Below are positions 26,651 through 35,323 of a stretch of DNA of 64,000 nt, in pieces. Both the position numbers and the translations under genes were made by a program. The notes beneath the pieces were generated by a model. That model worked only from the letters and a program-made list of their open reading frames with translations. It made no database searches and was not told where the DNA came from. How positions within the stretch are numbered: the first letter of the stretch is position 1; each line of letters opens with the position of its first letter. The stretch is from Collinsella sp. zg1085. Lineage in GTDB: Bacteria > Actinomycetota > Coriobacteriia > Coriobacteriales > Coriobacteriaceae. The stretch is taken from the NCBI RefSeq assembly GCF_018889955.1, contig NZ_CP076545.1, positions 1,550,001 to 1,614,000 on the forward strand, read 5' to 3'.

Positions 26651-27240
26651 ACACGCACCCTTTCCATCGTTGATGATTATGCATTATCTCATGTAATGAA
26701 GGCGCAATAAGGATGAAGAAGCAGGAGAGCATGCCGGAAAAGCCGTTTGCCGCAAAGACAGGTAACCACCTCATCAATGCATGCATAGCTTATCGACTGC
26801 ATCGTAGTAAACCCGTCCATAGTGGCGTCCGTTCGATGCTAATTCGGGAGAAGAGACCGATTTTAAGCCACCCGCTATTACTCCCGCTGGGATTTCGGGG
26901 AATAATCAAGTCCGCAAAGCGTATTTTTCCAGCAAAGGTGCAATTATTCCTTTCCGTCCGAATCAACGGTTGATTCGGTACAGATATGTACCCAAGCGCC
27001 ATCGATAAGGCATACTGATACGCTTTGGCATCGTGACTTCGTCTATTCACTGAGAAGAGTGAACTGGGAGTACTAGTAAATTCAGATACTTACCCGTATG
27101 GGTTGCTGTTCCTCATCAAGGGTGAGTTTAAGTCTGTGTAATACGGAGGTTCTCAATGGTTTTGCAGAGGAAATCGTCGAGAACATCGAATCCAGACGAA
27201 AGATTGGCCTGATGACAACATTCTCACCCTCACCGAACGT
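26651..27240. other. Gap between the protease remnant and the GNAT gene
   Basis: About 590 bases hold only short frames. Nothing is recognisable; remnants of a transposable element are possible. GGGGAATAA near 26898-26906 is a chance-level match to the guaA end. Confidence 0.35.
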
Positions 27241-27780
27241 CTAAAGCAATTTCCATCGTTCCTGGCTCAGATATGTGAAGTGCTCGGTGCGCACTTCACC
27301 AAGCAAGGGGCAATTAACGTCCTTCTCAGTATGGTGGTAGATGAACCCACACTTCTGCTGGACACGTTTCGATTTTATGTTGCCGTCGTAGTAACCGCAC
27401 CAAAGAGCCGTACAGCCAAGGTTTTCAAAAGCATGTCTCTGCACCTCGCGAATTGCCTCGGGCATATATCCTTTGCCCCAGTGCGGCTCACCAATCCAAA
27501 ACCCAACTTCCATCTCGGTTGACAGGATTGCGCCATGAATTTGCCTCGGAGAGGTGAGGCCGATGCTTCCCATGGGCTGTCCGTCATCTTTCAGACATAC
27601 CGCGTATGTCTCCCCAGCAGAAAGGACGTTTAGGATAATCTCACGACTGTTTTCAACACTCGTATGAACAGGCCATCCAGCCATGGGACCCACCGCCGGG
27701 TTGCTGGCGTGGTGGTAAAGACGCTCAGCGTCGGACTCTTTCCAAGGCCGCAAGAGAAGCCGTTTAGTTTTAAGAATCAT
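27241..27780 (-). CDS. GNAT N-acetyltransferase, RimJ/RimL type
   Basis: The 179-residue protein starts KTKRLLLRPWKESDAERLY, typical of the RimJ/RimL group, and has the acetyl-CoA loop region (WIGEPHWGKGYMPEAIRE) and CTALWCGYYDGNIKSKRVQQ. It transfers acetyl from acetyl-CoA to an amino group of a protein or small molecule; the substrate cannot be told. The frame is intact amid decayed neighbours. Confidence 0.87.
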   Translation of the reverse strand: MILKTKRLLLRPWKESDAERLYHHASNPAVGPMAGWPVHTSVENSREIILNVLSAGETYAVCLKDDGQPMGSIGLTSPRQIHGAILSTEMEVGFWIGEPHWGKGYMPEAIREVQRHAFENLGCTALWCGYYDGNIKSKRVQQKCGFIYHHTEKDVNCPLLGEVRTEHFTYLSQERWKLL

Positions 27781-27957
27781 CGCTTATCCCCCTTAATATA
27801 CTAACGCGAGCGATATGTAGTTGTGCAGTATATCGTCTGACCAACTCAGCACCAAACTTCCTGCGAGATTACCGCGAGGGCGACAGGCTGAGGCGCTTTA
27901 CGTTGCAAAGAGTCCGTCATTACCTTGTTCAAGCTGTCATCTATAAACCCTTCCAAG

Positions 27958-28340
27958 ATGTAAAACATCACAGAGAGTCAAGTTTTAAAATCGCAAATTG
28001 TGACCTTAAAAAACGAAGGTCGCAGCGGAAAAAACGCTACCTTCCCAGAGTCTTAAACGAGCAGGGCACTGCCATGCTCTCTGCCGTCCTCAGAAGCAAG
28101 ACAGCAATAACGGTATGCGTCAAAATTATGAATGCCTTCGTCGAGATGCATCACTTCATCGCAGACAACGCCCATATGTTCAAGCAGATCCGTGAGGCAC
28201 CGAACCAGAAGATCTTCTTCGAGGGACAAGTCTACGACGCTCGAAATCAGGCACGTGACCTTGTTCCATAGCCGATTCCTCGTCCTAGACAGCACCGAAG
28301 GCTACTTGGCAGGGGCCTCACCAGCTGTCTGCGCCAGATA
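27958..28340 (+). pseudogene. ORF6N/RhuM-like protein remnant
   Basis: Fragments of an ORF6N-domain protein appear in successive frames: SQIVTLKNEGRSGKN, then YLPRVLNEQGTAMLSAVLRS and VKIMNAFVEM after a shift near 28040, then QKIFFEGQVYDAR, then HSRFLVLDSTEGYLAGAS after another shift near 28260. ORF6N proteins are phage- or element-borne DNA-binding proteins. The N-terminal part is missing. This is clearly broken. Confidence 0.65.
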
Positions 28341-28341
28341 A

Positions 28342-28397
28342 TTGCTCCATCAACAAAATCACCCGTAACTTGCTCCATCAACAAAATCACCCGTAAC
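28342..28397 (+). repeat. Two perfect tandem copies of a 28-bp sequence
   Basis: TTGCTCCATCAACAAAATCA plus CCCGTAAC occurs at 28342-28369 and again at 28370-28397 with no change. It lies between the ORF6N remnant and dam and may be a short duplication from slippage. Confidence 0.85.
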
Positions 28398-28505
28398 CGT
28401 GCGTCCATTGAACGTTTCTACGGTGTTTTCCGAACCGAGAAAATCATCTAATTTCCCGCTAGCCATTAGCGCATTAATTGCGCTTGATTCAGTTGTCAAA
28501 TTATA

Positions 28506-29339
28506 TTAGCCACTGATCAGAACCTCATTCACGGCGCCGCGTTTATCGCCTTTGCTGTTTATTGAACGTTTTGCCTTAACTATTTTCAAGGAAAAGCCCT
28601 CGTACAGCTCATGTATTGCAGGACAGTCACTATTTGACTGGAGGAAAGAAATTCCCTGTTCTTTGAGTTTCAAGCACTCATCTCGCAGCCTTACTTGCTC
28701 GTCATAATTGAATCCGCCCTCGGTATAACCGGTAAATGCAGAGGTAGCAGATACGGGCATGTACGGCGGATCAAGATACACAAAGGAGCCCTGGGGTAAA
28801 TTCTCGAGGGCAGCTGCGTAATCGCCACACCGGATATCAATATCACCCTGCAGGTAAGTCGAGAGAGCCATGACACCCGGCTCATTAACGATATTCGGAT
28901 GCTTGTAGCGACCGTAGGGCACATTTAGCTGCCCTTGGAAGTTAACGCGAAAAAGGCCGTTGAAGCAGGTTTTATTGAGATAGATTATTCTTGCAGCGCG
29001 CTCGATATTCGATACCTGAGAAAAAGATGTATCACGATCTAGCGCTCTCACCTCGTAGTAGTAATCGCTACTGTTTTCCCTTTCATGACCTTTAAGCAGT
29101 TCTATAAGTCGTGAGGGGTGATCCCTCACCACTCGGTAAACGTTTATTAGTTCTTCGTTGAAGTCGCTTATAAGAGCCTTCTCTGGCTGCTTATCCAGCA
29201 GCACAGCTGCGCCGCCAATGAACGGCTCAACATACAGCGATGGCGAAGAGGGAATTAGAGGCGATATTTCGCTCAAAAGCTGACGCTTGCCTCCAACCCA
29301 TTTCAATATCGGCTTTAGATATTTATTTTTCCTTGCCAT
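28506..29339 (-). CDS. dam: DNA adenine methylase, Dam/D12 class
   Basis: The 277-residue protein has the AdoMet loop (LKWVGGKRQLLSEI), YVEPFIGGAAV, and the catalytic SFVYLDPPYMPVS motif of N6-adenine methylases of the D12 class. These commonly modify GATC, but the target cannot be read from sequence. No restriction endonuclease gene is recognisable beside it, so it is an orphan or its partner is one of the two unknown genes upstream. A 17-bp perfect hairpin lies in front of it. Confidence 0.9.
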   Translation of the reverse strand: MARKNKYLKPILKWVGGKRQLLSEISPLIPSSPSLYVEPFIGGAAVLLDKQPEKALISDFNEELINVYRVVRDHPSRLIELLKGHERENSSDYYYEVRALDRDTSFSQVSNIERAARIIYLNKTCFNGLFRVNFQGQLNVPYGRYKHPNIVNEPGVMALSTYLQGDIDIRCGDYAAALENLPQGSFVYLDPPYMPVSATSAFTGYTEGGFNYDEQVRLRDECLKLKEQGISFLQSNSDCPAIHELYEGFSLKIVKAKRSINSKGDKRGAVNEVLISG

Positions 29340-29394
29340 CGCTGACCCTTCTTATTGCAGGATATTCAGAGATATCCATTTTTAAATGTAGCAC

Positions 29395-29432
29395 CAGTCA
29401 GTGCATATCGGTTTTCCGATATGCACTGACTG
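29395..29432. repeat. Perfect 17-bp inverted repeat with TTTT loop
   Basis: CAGTCAGTGCATATCGG (29395-29411) and its exact complement (29416-29432) are separated by TTTT. It lies between the zinc-ribbon gene and dam. There is no T-run on either side, so it is not a standard terminator. Confidence 0.9.
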
Positions 29433-29452
29433 CCGAGCTCTTGTGACAGCGC

Positions 29453-29710
29453 TTAAATGTACTTGCGCAGTTCATCCTCCGAATAGCTAAACATATAATC
29501 TTCGTCCATTCCGTTCGACATCCAGGTATCGACAGCATCAAATGGGTTCAAGGCTTTGTCCGACCTAGACGAGCGGCATTTGCGGCACCATGACTGCGGC
29601 ACAGCTCCGCCATATCGATAGCCAAACAGCACTTCAATTTCTTCTCTATCGTGCGCTATCAGTCCACAATGCGGACACTCTGCATATTCGCCATAAGGCA
29701 TGATGAACAC
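29453..29710 (-). CDS. Small zinc-ribbon protein, unknown role
   Basis: The 85-residue protein has two Cys pairs, CPHCG near residue 12 and CRKC near residue 42, which form a zinc ribbon, followed by an acidic C-terminal region (DEDYMFSYSEDELRKYI). I do not recognise the family. It lies 113 bases upstream of dam in the same orientation, separated by the hairpin. Confidence 0.6.
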   Translation of the reverse strand: MFIMPYGEYAECPHCGLIAHDREEIEVLFGYRYGGAVPQSWCRKCRSSRSDKALNPFDAVDTWMSNGMDEDYMFSYSEDELRKYI

Positions 29711-29915
29711 CCCTTCCTGGTCGCAAAACCGCTTGCCATAATTGTAACCTACAGAGCTGTAAAGGAGTTCCGCTCAGGCCTAGCGTCAAAAAATCTAGTC
29801 AGATGACCTGGCGTCACTTCTTACTCCTTCTTTGTAATGTATCTCTTCTGATTACATGCTAGGCAGCAGATCAACAATCCAAATTCAGCCTTGTGGTGTA
29901 CTAGCGCTACTAAAT

Positions 29916-30647
29916 CTACATGTTGGGAGTATTTATTCCTCGATTTGCACACTCATTTGAAATCCACTCGACGCTTTGTCCTTTGGAATAATTTGCAACT
30001 TCGCGAATGCCTAGTTCTGGCTCAAATATTGCTTGGTAAATCCCCAGCGCTTTGACCTTCTTACCTAGCTTCGTGTCGAATTTGGAGCCGTATTTACACA
30101 AGCGATTATTTTCGGCAATCATTGCACATAGCAAGCAATCAAGAATGTATCGAAGCCTGGGTTCACCTGGATATTCAGCGGTTATCTGAAGTACCTTTTG
30201 CGTCATTTCTCTACTAATCTCCACATCTCTCTTCTGAGGAATGACTTCGTATAAATCGAGAAATGAGCTCCACACCCTTTCTCTGCCATACTTCACGGCT
30301 AAATCTCTTATTTCCTGCATATAGTCAACATCTTCTGGCGCATCGAATTCAAAGTTGACAACAGCGTACTCAACGAATGAACCGATAAAGTCTGTATTAG
30401 TGCCGGTCATTTTTTCTACTTCTATAGTTTGAAGCGAAAGAGGGTAATCATCAGGTAAAATCGTCTGTGCAGCAATGTTATCCAGTGACACCGCATGGTA
30501 TACACACCAAATATCAAAAGCTCCATGAGAGTAGAGAAGAAAATCATTCTTGTCGTATTGTGCTACTACAAAAGCCGGAAGCTGTTTACCCAGACAAGGT
30601 CTGGCATGACAAATATTTCTGTATCGATAAATTTCTCTGTAGGTCAT
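29916..30647 (-). CDS. Uncharacterised 243-residue protein (DUF7004-like)
   Basis: The C-terminal half (CAMIAENNRLCKYGS, LGKKVKALGIYQAIFE, VANYSKGQSVEWI) fits a family of unknown function that I associate with DUF7004; this is from memory and not verified. The N-terminal half is an alpha/beta region without known motifs. It has no membrane segment. It lies upstream of the zinc-ribbon and dam genes in the same direction and could belong to one functional group with them, for example as part of a modification system. Confidence 0.6.
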   Translation of the reverse strand: MTYREIYRYRNICHARPCLGKQLPAFVVAQYDKNDFLLYSHGAFDIWCVYHAVSLDNIAAQTILPDDYPLSLQTIEVEKMTGTNTDFIGSFVEYAVVNFEFDAPEDVDYMQEIRDLAVKYGRERVWSSFLDLYEVIPQKRDVEISREMTQKVLQITAEYPGEPRLRYILDCLLCAMIAENNRLCKYGSKFDTKLGKKVKALGIYQAIFEPELGIREVANYSKGQSVEWISNECANRGINTPNM

Positions 30648-31032
30648 AATGCATTCTTTACTGTTTTATAAACTCATAATTGAAATAATTCTAATAGATT
30701 TATTAAATTGTAATCAATAATCTTTCCTATAAAACAGCAAGTCATTGCCCCATCTCATAGCTAAACACATACGGTAGCAAGCAGCACTATCTTGTGCGCA
30801 CGGTGCACGAAACAGTATGAGTGAGAGTACTTCGATGTAATGTGCTGGGCTTTGCACTGTCAGTTAAAACTCGGACGATTTAGAGCCCTTATTAGGTATT
30901 TCTTTTTTACAAATTCAAAGAAAGTTCAAGACGGTTGCGCCAGAGTGGAAATTCAGCCCTTGTTACTTGCGCTACGCCGCAACCGGAGAGCGATTTTCGT
31001 AACGTTTTGGGTTACCCATAAAAAAATCAGTT
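30648..31032. other. Gap leading to the tRNA relic
   Basis: About 385 AT-rich bases without a supported gene. No hairpin with a T-run is clear. It lies between the dam group and the relic at 31033. Confidence 0.35.
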
Positions 31033-31124
31033 AGATAAAAACACCTGAACCGTTTTACCAGTTCAAGTGTAAAGTTCGTGCTCGTGTGCGCAGAATTTAA
31101 GCCTACGACCTCCAACATATGAGC
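31033..31124 (-). repeat. Diverged copy of the tRNA-fMet 3' half and its terminator
   Basis: The segment aligns over about 90 bases with 36318-36408. AGATAAAAA, a TGAAC/GTTCA hairpin, then the tRNA 3' half with an identical CCTACGACCTCC and ATGAGC in the anticodon position. Outside these blocks it has diverged. The tRNA 5' half is missing. This is the pattern left when an element integrates into the 3' end of a tRNA gene. Confidence 0.65.
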
Positions 31125-31269
31125 AAACCAAACCTTGCTAGTAGCTTCAATCGAGCCTCGAACGCTTACTCCATCAGTCAAACGCTCAGCTATGCCCAAC
31201 ATGCGTATAAAACCCTGCCACGATACCGAAACAAGTTGTCCCCAAATCTTTGGCAACCCCCTGATGGAG

Positions 31270-32175
31270 CTAAATCGCCTTCTCTACTAAAGCCGCGAAT
31301 TCCCTCATGGCATTGCTTGCGCGCTTCGCGTAGAGCATCCCAAAGGGAACCCTATAGCCCCAATCCATCGGAATAGTCACGAATCCGGGATGAACTCCTT
31401 CCCATGCGTCCAGCGTCTCCATAAGAAGCGAGCGGCTCTCGCAGTAATTGAACGTCTCGATGCTGTAGAAGCGCGGTGCGTCCACGACGCTCACCTCAGG
31501 ATGATAGCCCTCAATCTCGGCGCGAATAGAATCCATGACTGGAGACTCCCCGCCCCTTACAAGCATAATCGACTCACCACATAAATCATCCCAGGTAAGA
31601 AACGGTTTGCATGCAAGCGCACGCTTTCGCGGAACTGCCACTCGACAATCGTAGAATCCCAACTTGAGCACGCTGCACGCTTCATGCCAATGCGGTGCGT
31701 CGCAAGGTCCGATGATGCAATCGATATCCTCTCCAAGATGCTTGACGACATCGTCTAATTCCGTGCCGTCATCGAAGGGGACAACCTCGATACTCAAATC
31801 GCTTTCTGTACCGACACGCGCCCACACCTCCAGAAGCTTGGAAGCAGGCCGAAGAAGCGATGTTCCAACCCGGATGCGACGAGCGGCAAAGCCTCCAAGA
31901 AAGCGCGCACGTTGAAGAGACGCATCCATAATGCTCCGCGCTTGCCGCGCGCTCTCGAAATACATCCTTCCAGCCTCTGTCGGCGTAACCCCGCGGTTAG
32001 TGCGCTCAAGAAGCTCGATACCAAGCTCTGCCTCCAATGAGTCAAGCTGCTTTTTTACCGATACTGGTGTGATGTAGAGAGTTTTTGCCGCACGGGAAAA
32101 GCTCCCACTATCCACTACGGTCATAAACGTATTCACGCGCTGGTCAAGCAAGCTTACTCCCTTCATCCTTTGCAT
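31270..32175 (-). CDS. LysR-family transcriptional regulator
   Basis: The HTH at about residues 11-70 (FMTVVDSGSFSRAAKTLYI, ERTNRGVTPTEAGRMYF) is typical LysR and is followed by a substrate-binding domain; total 301 residues. Met5 (32163) may be the true start. It is divergent from the SDR gene with about 100 bases between, the classical layout in which a LysR protein activates the divergent operon of SDR, flavodoxin-like and aldo/keto reductase genes. Confidence 0.88.
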   Translation of the reverse strand: MQRMKGVSLLDQRVNTFMTVVDSGSFSRAAKTLYITPVSVKKQLDSLEAELGIELLERTNRGVTPTEAGRMYFESARQARSIMDASLQRARFLGGFAARRIRVGTSLLRPASKLLEVWARVGTESDLSIEVVPFDDGTELDDVVKHLGEDIDCIIGPCDAPHWHEACSVLKLGFYDCRVAVPRKRALACKPFLTWDDLCGESIMLVRGGESPVMDSIRAEIEGYHPEVSVVDAPRFYSIETFNYCESRSLLMETLDAWEGVHPGFVTIPMDWGYRVPFGMLYAKRASNAMREFAALVEKAI

Positions 32176-32271
32176 TAACTACAGACTAATACTCATTAAC
32201 CAATTGAAGCATTCAACATATGACTTGTAAAGACTAGCCTTTACCTAACGCTTAAGAGAAAGGACTAAATT

Positions 32272-32916
32272 ATGAACAAGAAAATTGTCGTCATAGGTGC
32301 AGGTCCAGGTCTTGGCAACGCAATCGCACGCAGGTTTGGCAGAGAGGACTACGAGGTCGTCCTTCTCGCCCGAAATGAGATGAGCCTCGCCACGTACCAG
32401 CAAGAACTCGAAGCGCTTGGAATCAAGGTTTCCACCTACGCGACGGACGTCACCGACATCGATGCGTTCGACAAGACAATCGAAGCCATCCAAGCTGACA
32501 TGGGAGACCCCGATGTCATCGTCTACAACGTTGGAATCACTTCCCCTGACGAGGAGCCTCTCACGGCAAAGGATGTTATGCGCCACCTCGCCACAGATGT
32601 TGTCGGCGCCTACGAGACTATCGACAAGTTCGCAACCAATGGACTTGCCGCCAAAAACGGATCGATTATCCTCACAGGCGGCATCTTCGCCGAGAACCCC
32701 TACCCGGGATATGTCGCACTCTCCATGGGCAAGGCGGCGCTTCAAAACCTTGCACTCGAGAAGAACCAAGAGCTTGCAGATAAGGGAATCTTTGTCGGAA
32801 TGGTCATGGTTTGCGGCGTCATCGGGGGCGACGAGCACTTCGCACCCGACAACATCGCCGACCTCTATTGGGACTTCAATGCCAAGCGCAACTCCTACGA
32901 GGTCAAGTTCGTATAA
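32272..32916 (+). CDS. Short-chain dehydrogenase/reductase-like protein
   Basis: The N-terminal nucleotide-binding loop is GAGPGLGNAIA with a conserved VLLARNE turn, giving an NAD(P)-binding Rossmann fold of 214 residues. In the active-site region (YVALSMGKAAL) Lys is present, but the residue four before it is Leu rather than the catalytic Tyr; another Tyr lies seven before the Lys. Activity may therefore be unusual. It is the first gene of the operon divergent from lysR. GAAAGGA precedes the ATG. Confidence 0.8.
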   Translation: MNKKIVVIGAGPGLGNAIARRFGREDYEVVLLARNEMSLATYQQELEALGIKVSTYATDVTDIDAFDKTIEAIQADMGDPDVIVYNVGITSPDEEPLTAKDVMRHLATDVVGAYETIDKFATNGLAAKNGSIILTGGIFAENPYPGYVALSMGKAALQNLALEKNQELADKGIFVGMVMVCGVIGGDEHFAPDNIADLYWDFNAKRNSYEVKFV

Positions 32917-32957
32917 CGAAACCATTAGCAAAGCGTACGGGAAGACGGAATCATATT

Positions 32958-33416
32958 ATGAGCATCCTATTTGTGAACGGAAGTCCCAACAAACGAGGCA
33001 ATACCGCAAGGCTTGCTAATACTCTTCTTGAGGGTAGAGACTTCAACACGCTCAATCTAGTGGATTATAGAATCTTTAGTTATGGTCAGCGCTTCGATAA
33101 CGACCAGCTCGACGAGGTTCTATCTGCGATGAAAGACGCGGACACGATAGTTATGGGCTCGCCGGTCTACTGGCACAACCTGAGCGGAGCGGTACGAAAC
33201 CTGCTCGACCGCCTGTATGAGGCATTGCCCTATGGTAGAGATGGGCAACTGTCCGGTAAAAAACTCGTTCTTCTCTTTCAAGGAGCTGCCCCCAAACCTT
33301 GGATGATTGAAGCCGGAGCGTACTCCATAAGCAAGTTCTGCGAAGTTTACGGACTTGAGTATCTGGGGGTAGCAAGTACCAAATCCGAGGCCAAAAACCT
33401 GTCAAGGTTGTTGTAG
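32958..33416 (+). CDS. Flavodoxin-like NAD(P)H-dependent oxidoreductase
   Basis: The 152-residue protein starts MSILFVNGSPNKRGNTARLA, the FMN-binding loop of the flavodoxin-like reductase family, and contains TIVMGSPVYWHNLSGAVRN. These enzymes reduce quinones, nitro compounds or protein partners. ATG 32958 begins the domain; the open frame extends upstream without support. It lies 41 bases after the SDR gene and 3 bases before the aldo/keto reductase. Confidence 0.83.
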   Translation: MSILFVNGSPNKRGNTARLANTLLEGRDFNTLNLVDYRIFSYGQRFDNDQLDEVLSAMKDADTIVMGSPVYWHNLSGAVRNLLDRLYEALPYGRDGQLSGKKLVLLFQGAAPKPWMIEAGAYSISKFCEVYGLEYLGVASTKSEAKNLSRLL

Positions 33417-33419
33417 AAA

Positions 33420-34226
33420 ATGCATGCGATGATGGAATATGTTGAACTAAAAAACGGCGTCATAATGCCGATAGTCGGATATGGTACGTATCGTACGCCT
33501 CTGCCTAAAACAAGAGAGCTTGTTTTAGATGCACTTGAAGCTGGCTACCGCCTTATCGACACCGCGCAGTGCTACGGCAACGAGTCGGGTGTAGGGAAGG
33601 CTGTAGAAGAATCCGGCATCCCACGGAGCGAGCTGTTCATAACCACCAAGACCTGGACAAACAACTATCGCGACACTGTCGCATCTATCGAGCGCAGCCT
33701 AGAGGAGCTGAGGTGCGATTACGTAGATTTGCTACTCATCCATGAACCTTCGGGCGACATCGAAGGAATCTATCGAGCACTCGAAGAAGCCTATGAAAAC
33801 GGCAAAGCACGCGCGATAGGCGTAAGCAACTTCCTGGGAGAGAAACTTGAGAATCTCCTCAATACCTGCAGGATAGCCCCTATGGTCAACCAGGTGGAAA
33901 CACATCCCTTGAGGCAGCAGAACAAGACGCTCACGCAATGCATGAATTGCGGCATCATCATGCAGTCCTGGTCTCCTCTCGTAGCCGGAAATCGGGATGC
34001 GCTCACAAGCGGCATCATTGAGAGCATCTCCTCAGCCCACGGTAAGACGCCCGCCCAGGTCGCGCTGCGATGGCTCGTCCAGCGAAGCATTCCCGTCATC
34101 CCAAAGTCAACGAGCATCGAGCACATGAGGGATAATCTCGACATCTTTGACTTTGAACTGACAGAATCTGACATGGAAGCTATCGCAAAAATGGACACCG
34201 GAAAGAGTCAGTTTGGCTGGTGGTAA
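33420..34226 (+). CDS. Aldo/keto reductase
   Basis: The 268-residue TIM-barrel enzyme keeps the catalytic tetrad: Asp in LIDTAQCYGNE, Tyr in the same stretch, Lys in FITTKTW and His in LLLIHEP. IPVIPKSTSIEHMRDN binds the NADPH phosphate. It reduces aldehydes or ketones. It closes the LysR-linked operon. Its last 52 bases plus 12 beyond the stop codon are repeated next to tRNA-fMet at 36232, so the downstream AbiE cassette appears to have been inserted at its end. Met1, Met4 or Met5 could be the start. Confidence 0.9.
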   Translation: MHAMMEYVELKNGVIMPIVGYGTYRTPLPKTRELVLDALEAGYRLIDTAQCYGNESGVGKAVEESGIPRSELFITTKTWTNNYRDTVASIERSLEELRCDYVDLLLIHEPSGDIEGIYRALEEAYENGKARAIGVSNFLGEKLENLLNTCRIAPMVNQVETHPLRQQNKTLTQCMNCGIIMQSWSPLVAGNRDALTSGIIESISSAHGKTPAQVALRWLVQRSIPVIPKSTSIEHMRDNLDIFDFELTESDMEAIAKMDTGKSQFGWW

Positions 34227-34238
34227 CCTATTTAGCCA
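34175..34238 (+). repeat. 64-bp direct repeat, left copy (3' end of aldo/keto reductase)
   Basis: The segment from GGAAGC to TTTAGCCA matches 36232-36295 at 62 of 64 positions by eye (differences at 34181 and 34226). The copies lie 2057 bases apart in the same orientation and bracket the second AbiE pair. Confidence 0.92.
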
Positions 34239-34522
34239 CCAAGCAAATAATGCCACGCCAGACAGCACGAGCAAATCGCTCTGTGCGTATTGCAGAGGCC
34301 ATGCAGCTCATCCTTAATGACACATCTAAGACAAAGACAGCTGGGTGTTCAAGACTGTCATTTAGCCCAATTTCCTCTAAAGAAGCGCTGTCTCTAAATG
34401 CCGAATCATCAATTAGGTTCAACCTTGAGGATGATATGAATCGCTACCACAGCTGCCTTTACCCCGCTGCCGCACGCGCTTTGGCTTCCCAACGCGCGTA
34501 GGTTTTAGAGGCTGCGCTCCAA
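34239..34522. other. Gap between the direct repeat and abiEii
   Basis: About 285 bases hold only short overlapping frames on both strands and no recognisable protein. No terminator hairpin is clear. Confidence 0.35.
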
Positions 34523-35323
34523 CTACTCGAAATAGCGCAGGATGCCCGCAGTCACCTTGTCCACGTTCGCGCCGAGCCAGTTGTTGCGAGCGTTCGCGAG
34601 GTTGCGGCGGAAACGCCTGTCTCCTAGCACGCGAGCCAAGCGTGTGCACACGTCGCCGGCGCAGTTCTCACGCATGCCAGAATCGTCGTAAACGAGCACG
34701 CGCATGGCACGGTCGAAGGCGTCGGGTTCCACACCCTCGCGGCACAGTAGATAGTACACATCAAACACGTCCTTGAAGCGAGTCGAGGCAGCCCCTATGC
34801 GCATAAGGGAGCGCAGCTTCTCAGCGCACACCTGCTCCTTGCTATTGGCCATAAGAGTCATACCGTCGTCGCTCAACGCCGAATCAAACCACAGCTCGTC
34901 CTGCTCCAATGAGAGCTTATCGTGCACGCCGAGGTCGAGCTTCATCTCCATACTCGTCCCGAAACCATCCGTGACGCGCAGGTGCACGCGCTTACCGCGG
35001 TAGTCCTGATGCTTCAGGTCCTCAACAGGGGCGATGATGTCAATCCGCACGACGGAGTCCGGCGGACAGAGCGCGTTTATGAAGACACATATGCTCTCGT
35101 CGGTCATCGGGTAGCGCACAAAGTCAAGGTCTAGGTCACGCGTGGCTCTGCGCCTATCGCCTGATATCTGCTGCATGACAACGCCTCCCTTCACGGTCAC
35201 GTGATCCGCCATGCGGGAAGCCGCTATCAACGTGAGGACTACGTCGCGACACGTGCGTACAGTGGCGTTCTGGTAGTCAAGCCCGTCGTCAATGTAGGCA
35301 TCGCGTATCTGAGCAAGGTCCAT
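34523..35323 (-). CDS. abiEii: AbiEii nucleotidyltransferase toxin (system 2)
   Basis: The 266-residue protein has the nucleotidyltransferase motif HVTVKGGVVMQQI followed by TRDLDLDFV, and the later SKEQVCAEKLRSLMRIG typical of AbiEii. The toxin blocks growth during phage infection by nucleotide transfer to an RNA target. It begins directly at the stop of abiEi. Motif sequence differs clearly from system 1 at 16079, so the two pairs are separate acquisitions. Confidence 0.86.
   Translation of the reverse strand: MDLAQIRDAYIDDGLDYQNATVRTCRDVVLTLIAASRMADHVTVKGGVVMQQISGDRRRATRDLDLDFVRYPMTDESICVFINALCPPDSVVRIDIIAPVEDLKHQDYRGKRVHLRVTDGFGTSMEMKLDLGVHDKLSLEQDELWFDSALSDDGMTLMANSKEQVCAEKLRSLMRIGAASTRFKDVFDVYYLLCREGVEPDAFDRAMRVLVYDDSGMRENCAGDVCTRLARVLGDRRFRRNLANARNNWLGANVDKVTAGILRYFE

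Noticed and set aside
26790-27050. Transposase fragment
   Set aside because: No recognisable transposase motif; left as an unexplained gap.
28342-28397. CRISPR array
   Set aside because: Only two adjacent identical units without spacers.
34220-34501. 93-residue plus-strand frame after aldo/keto reductase
   Set aside because: No domain and no ribosome site; it crosses the repeat boundary.
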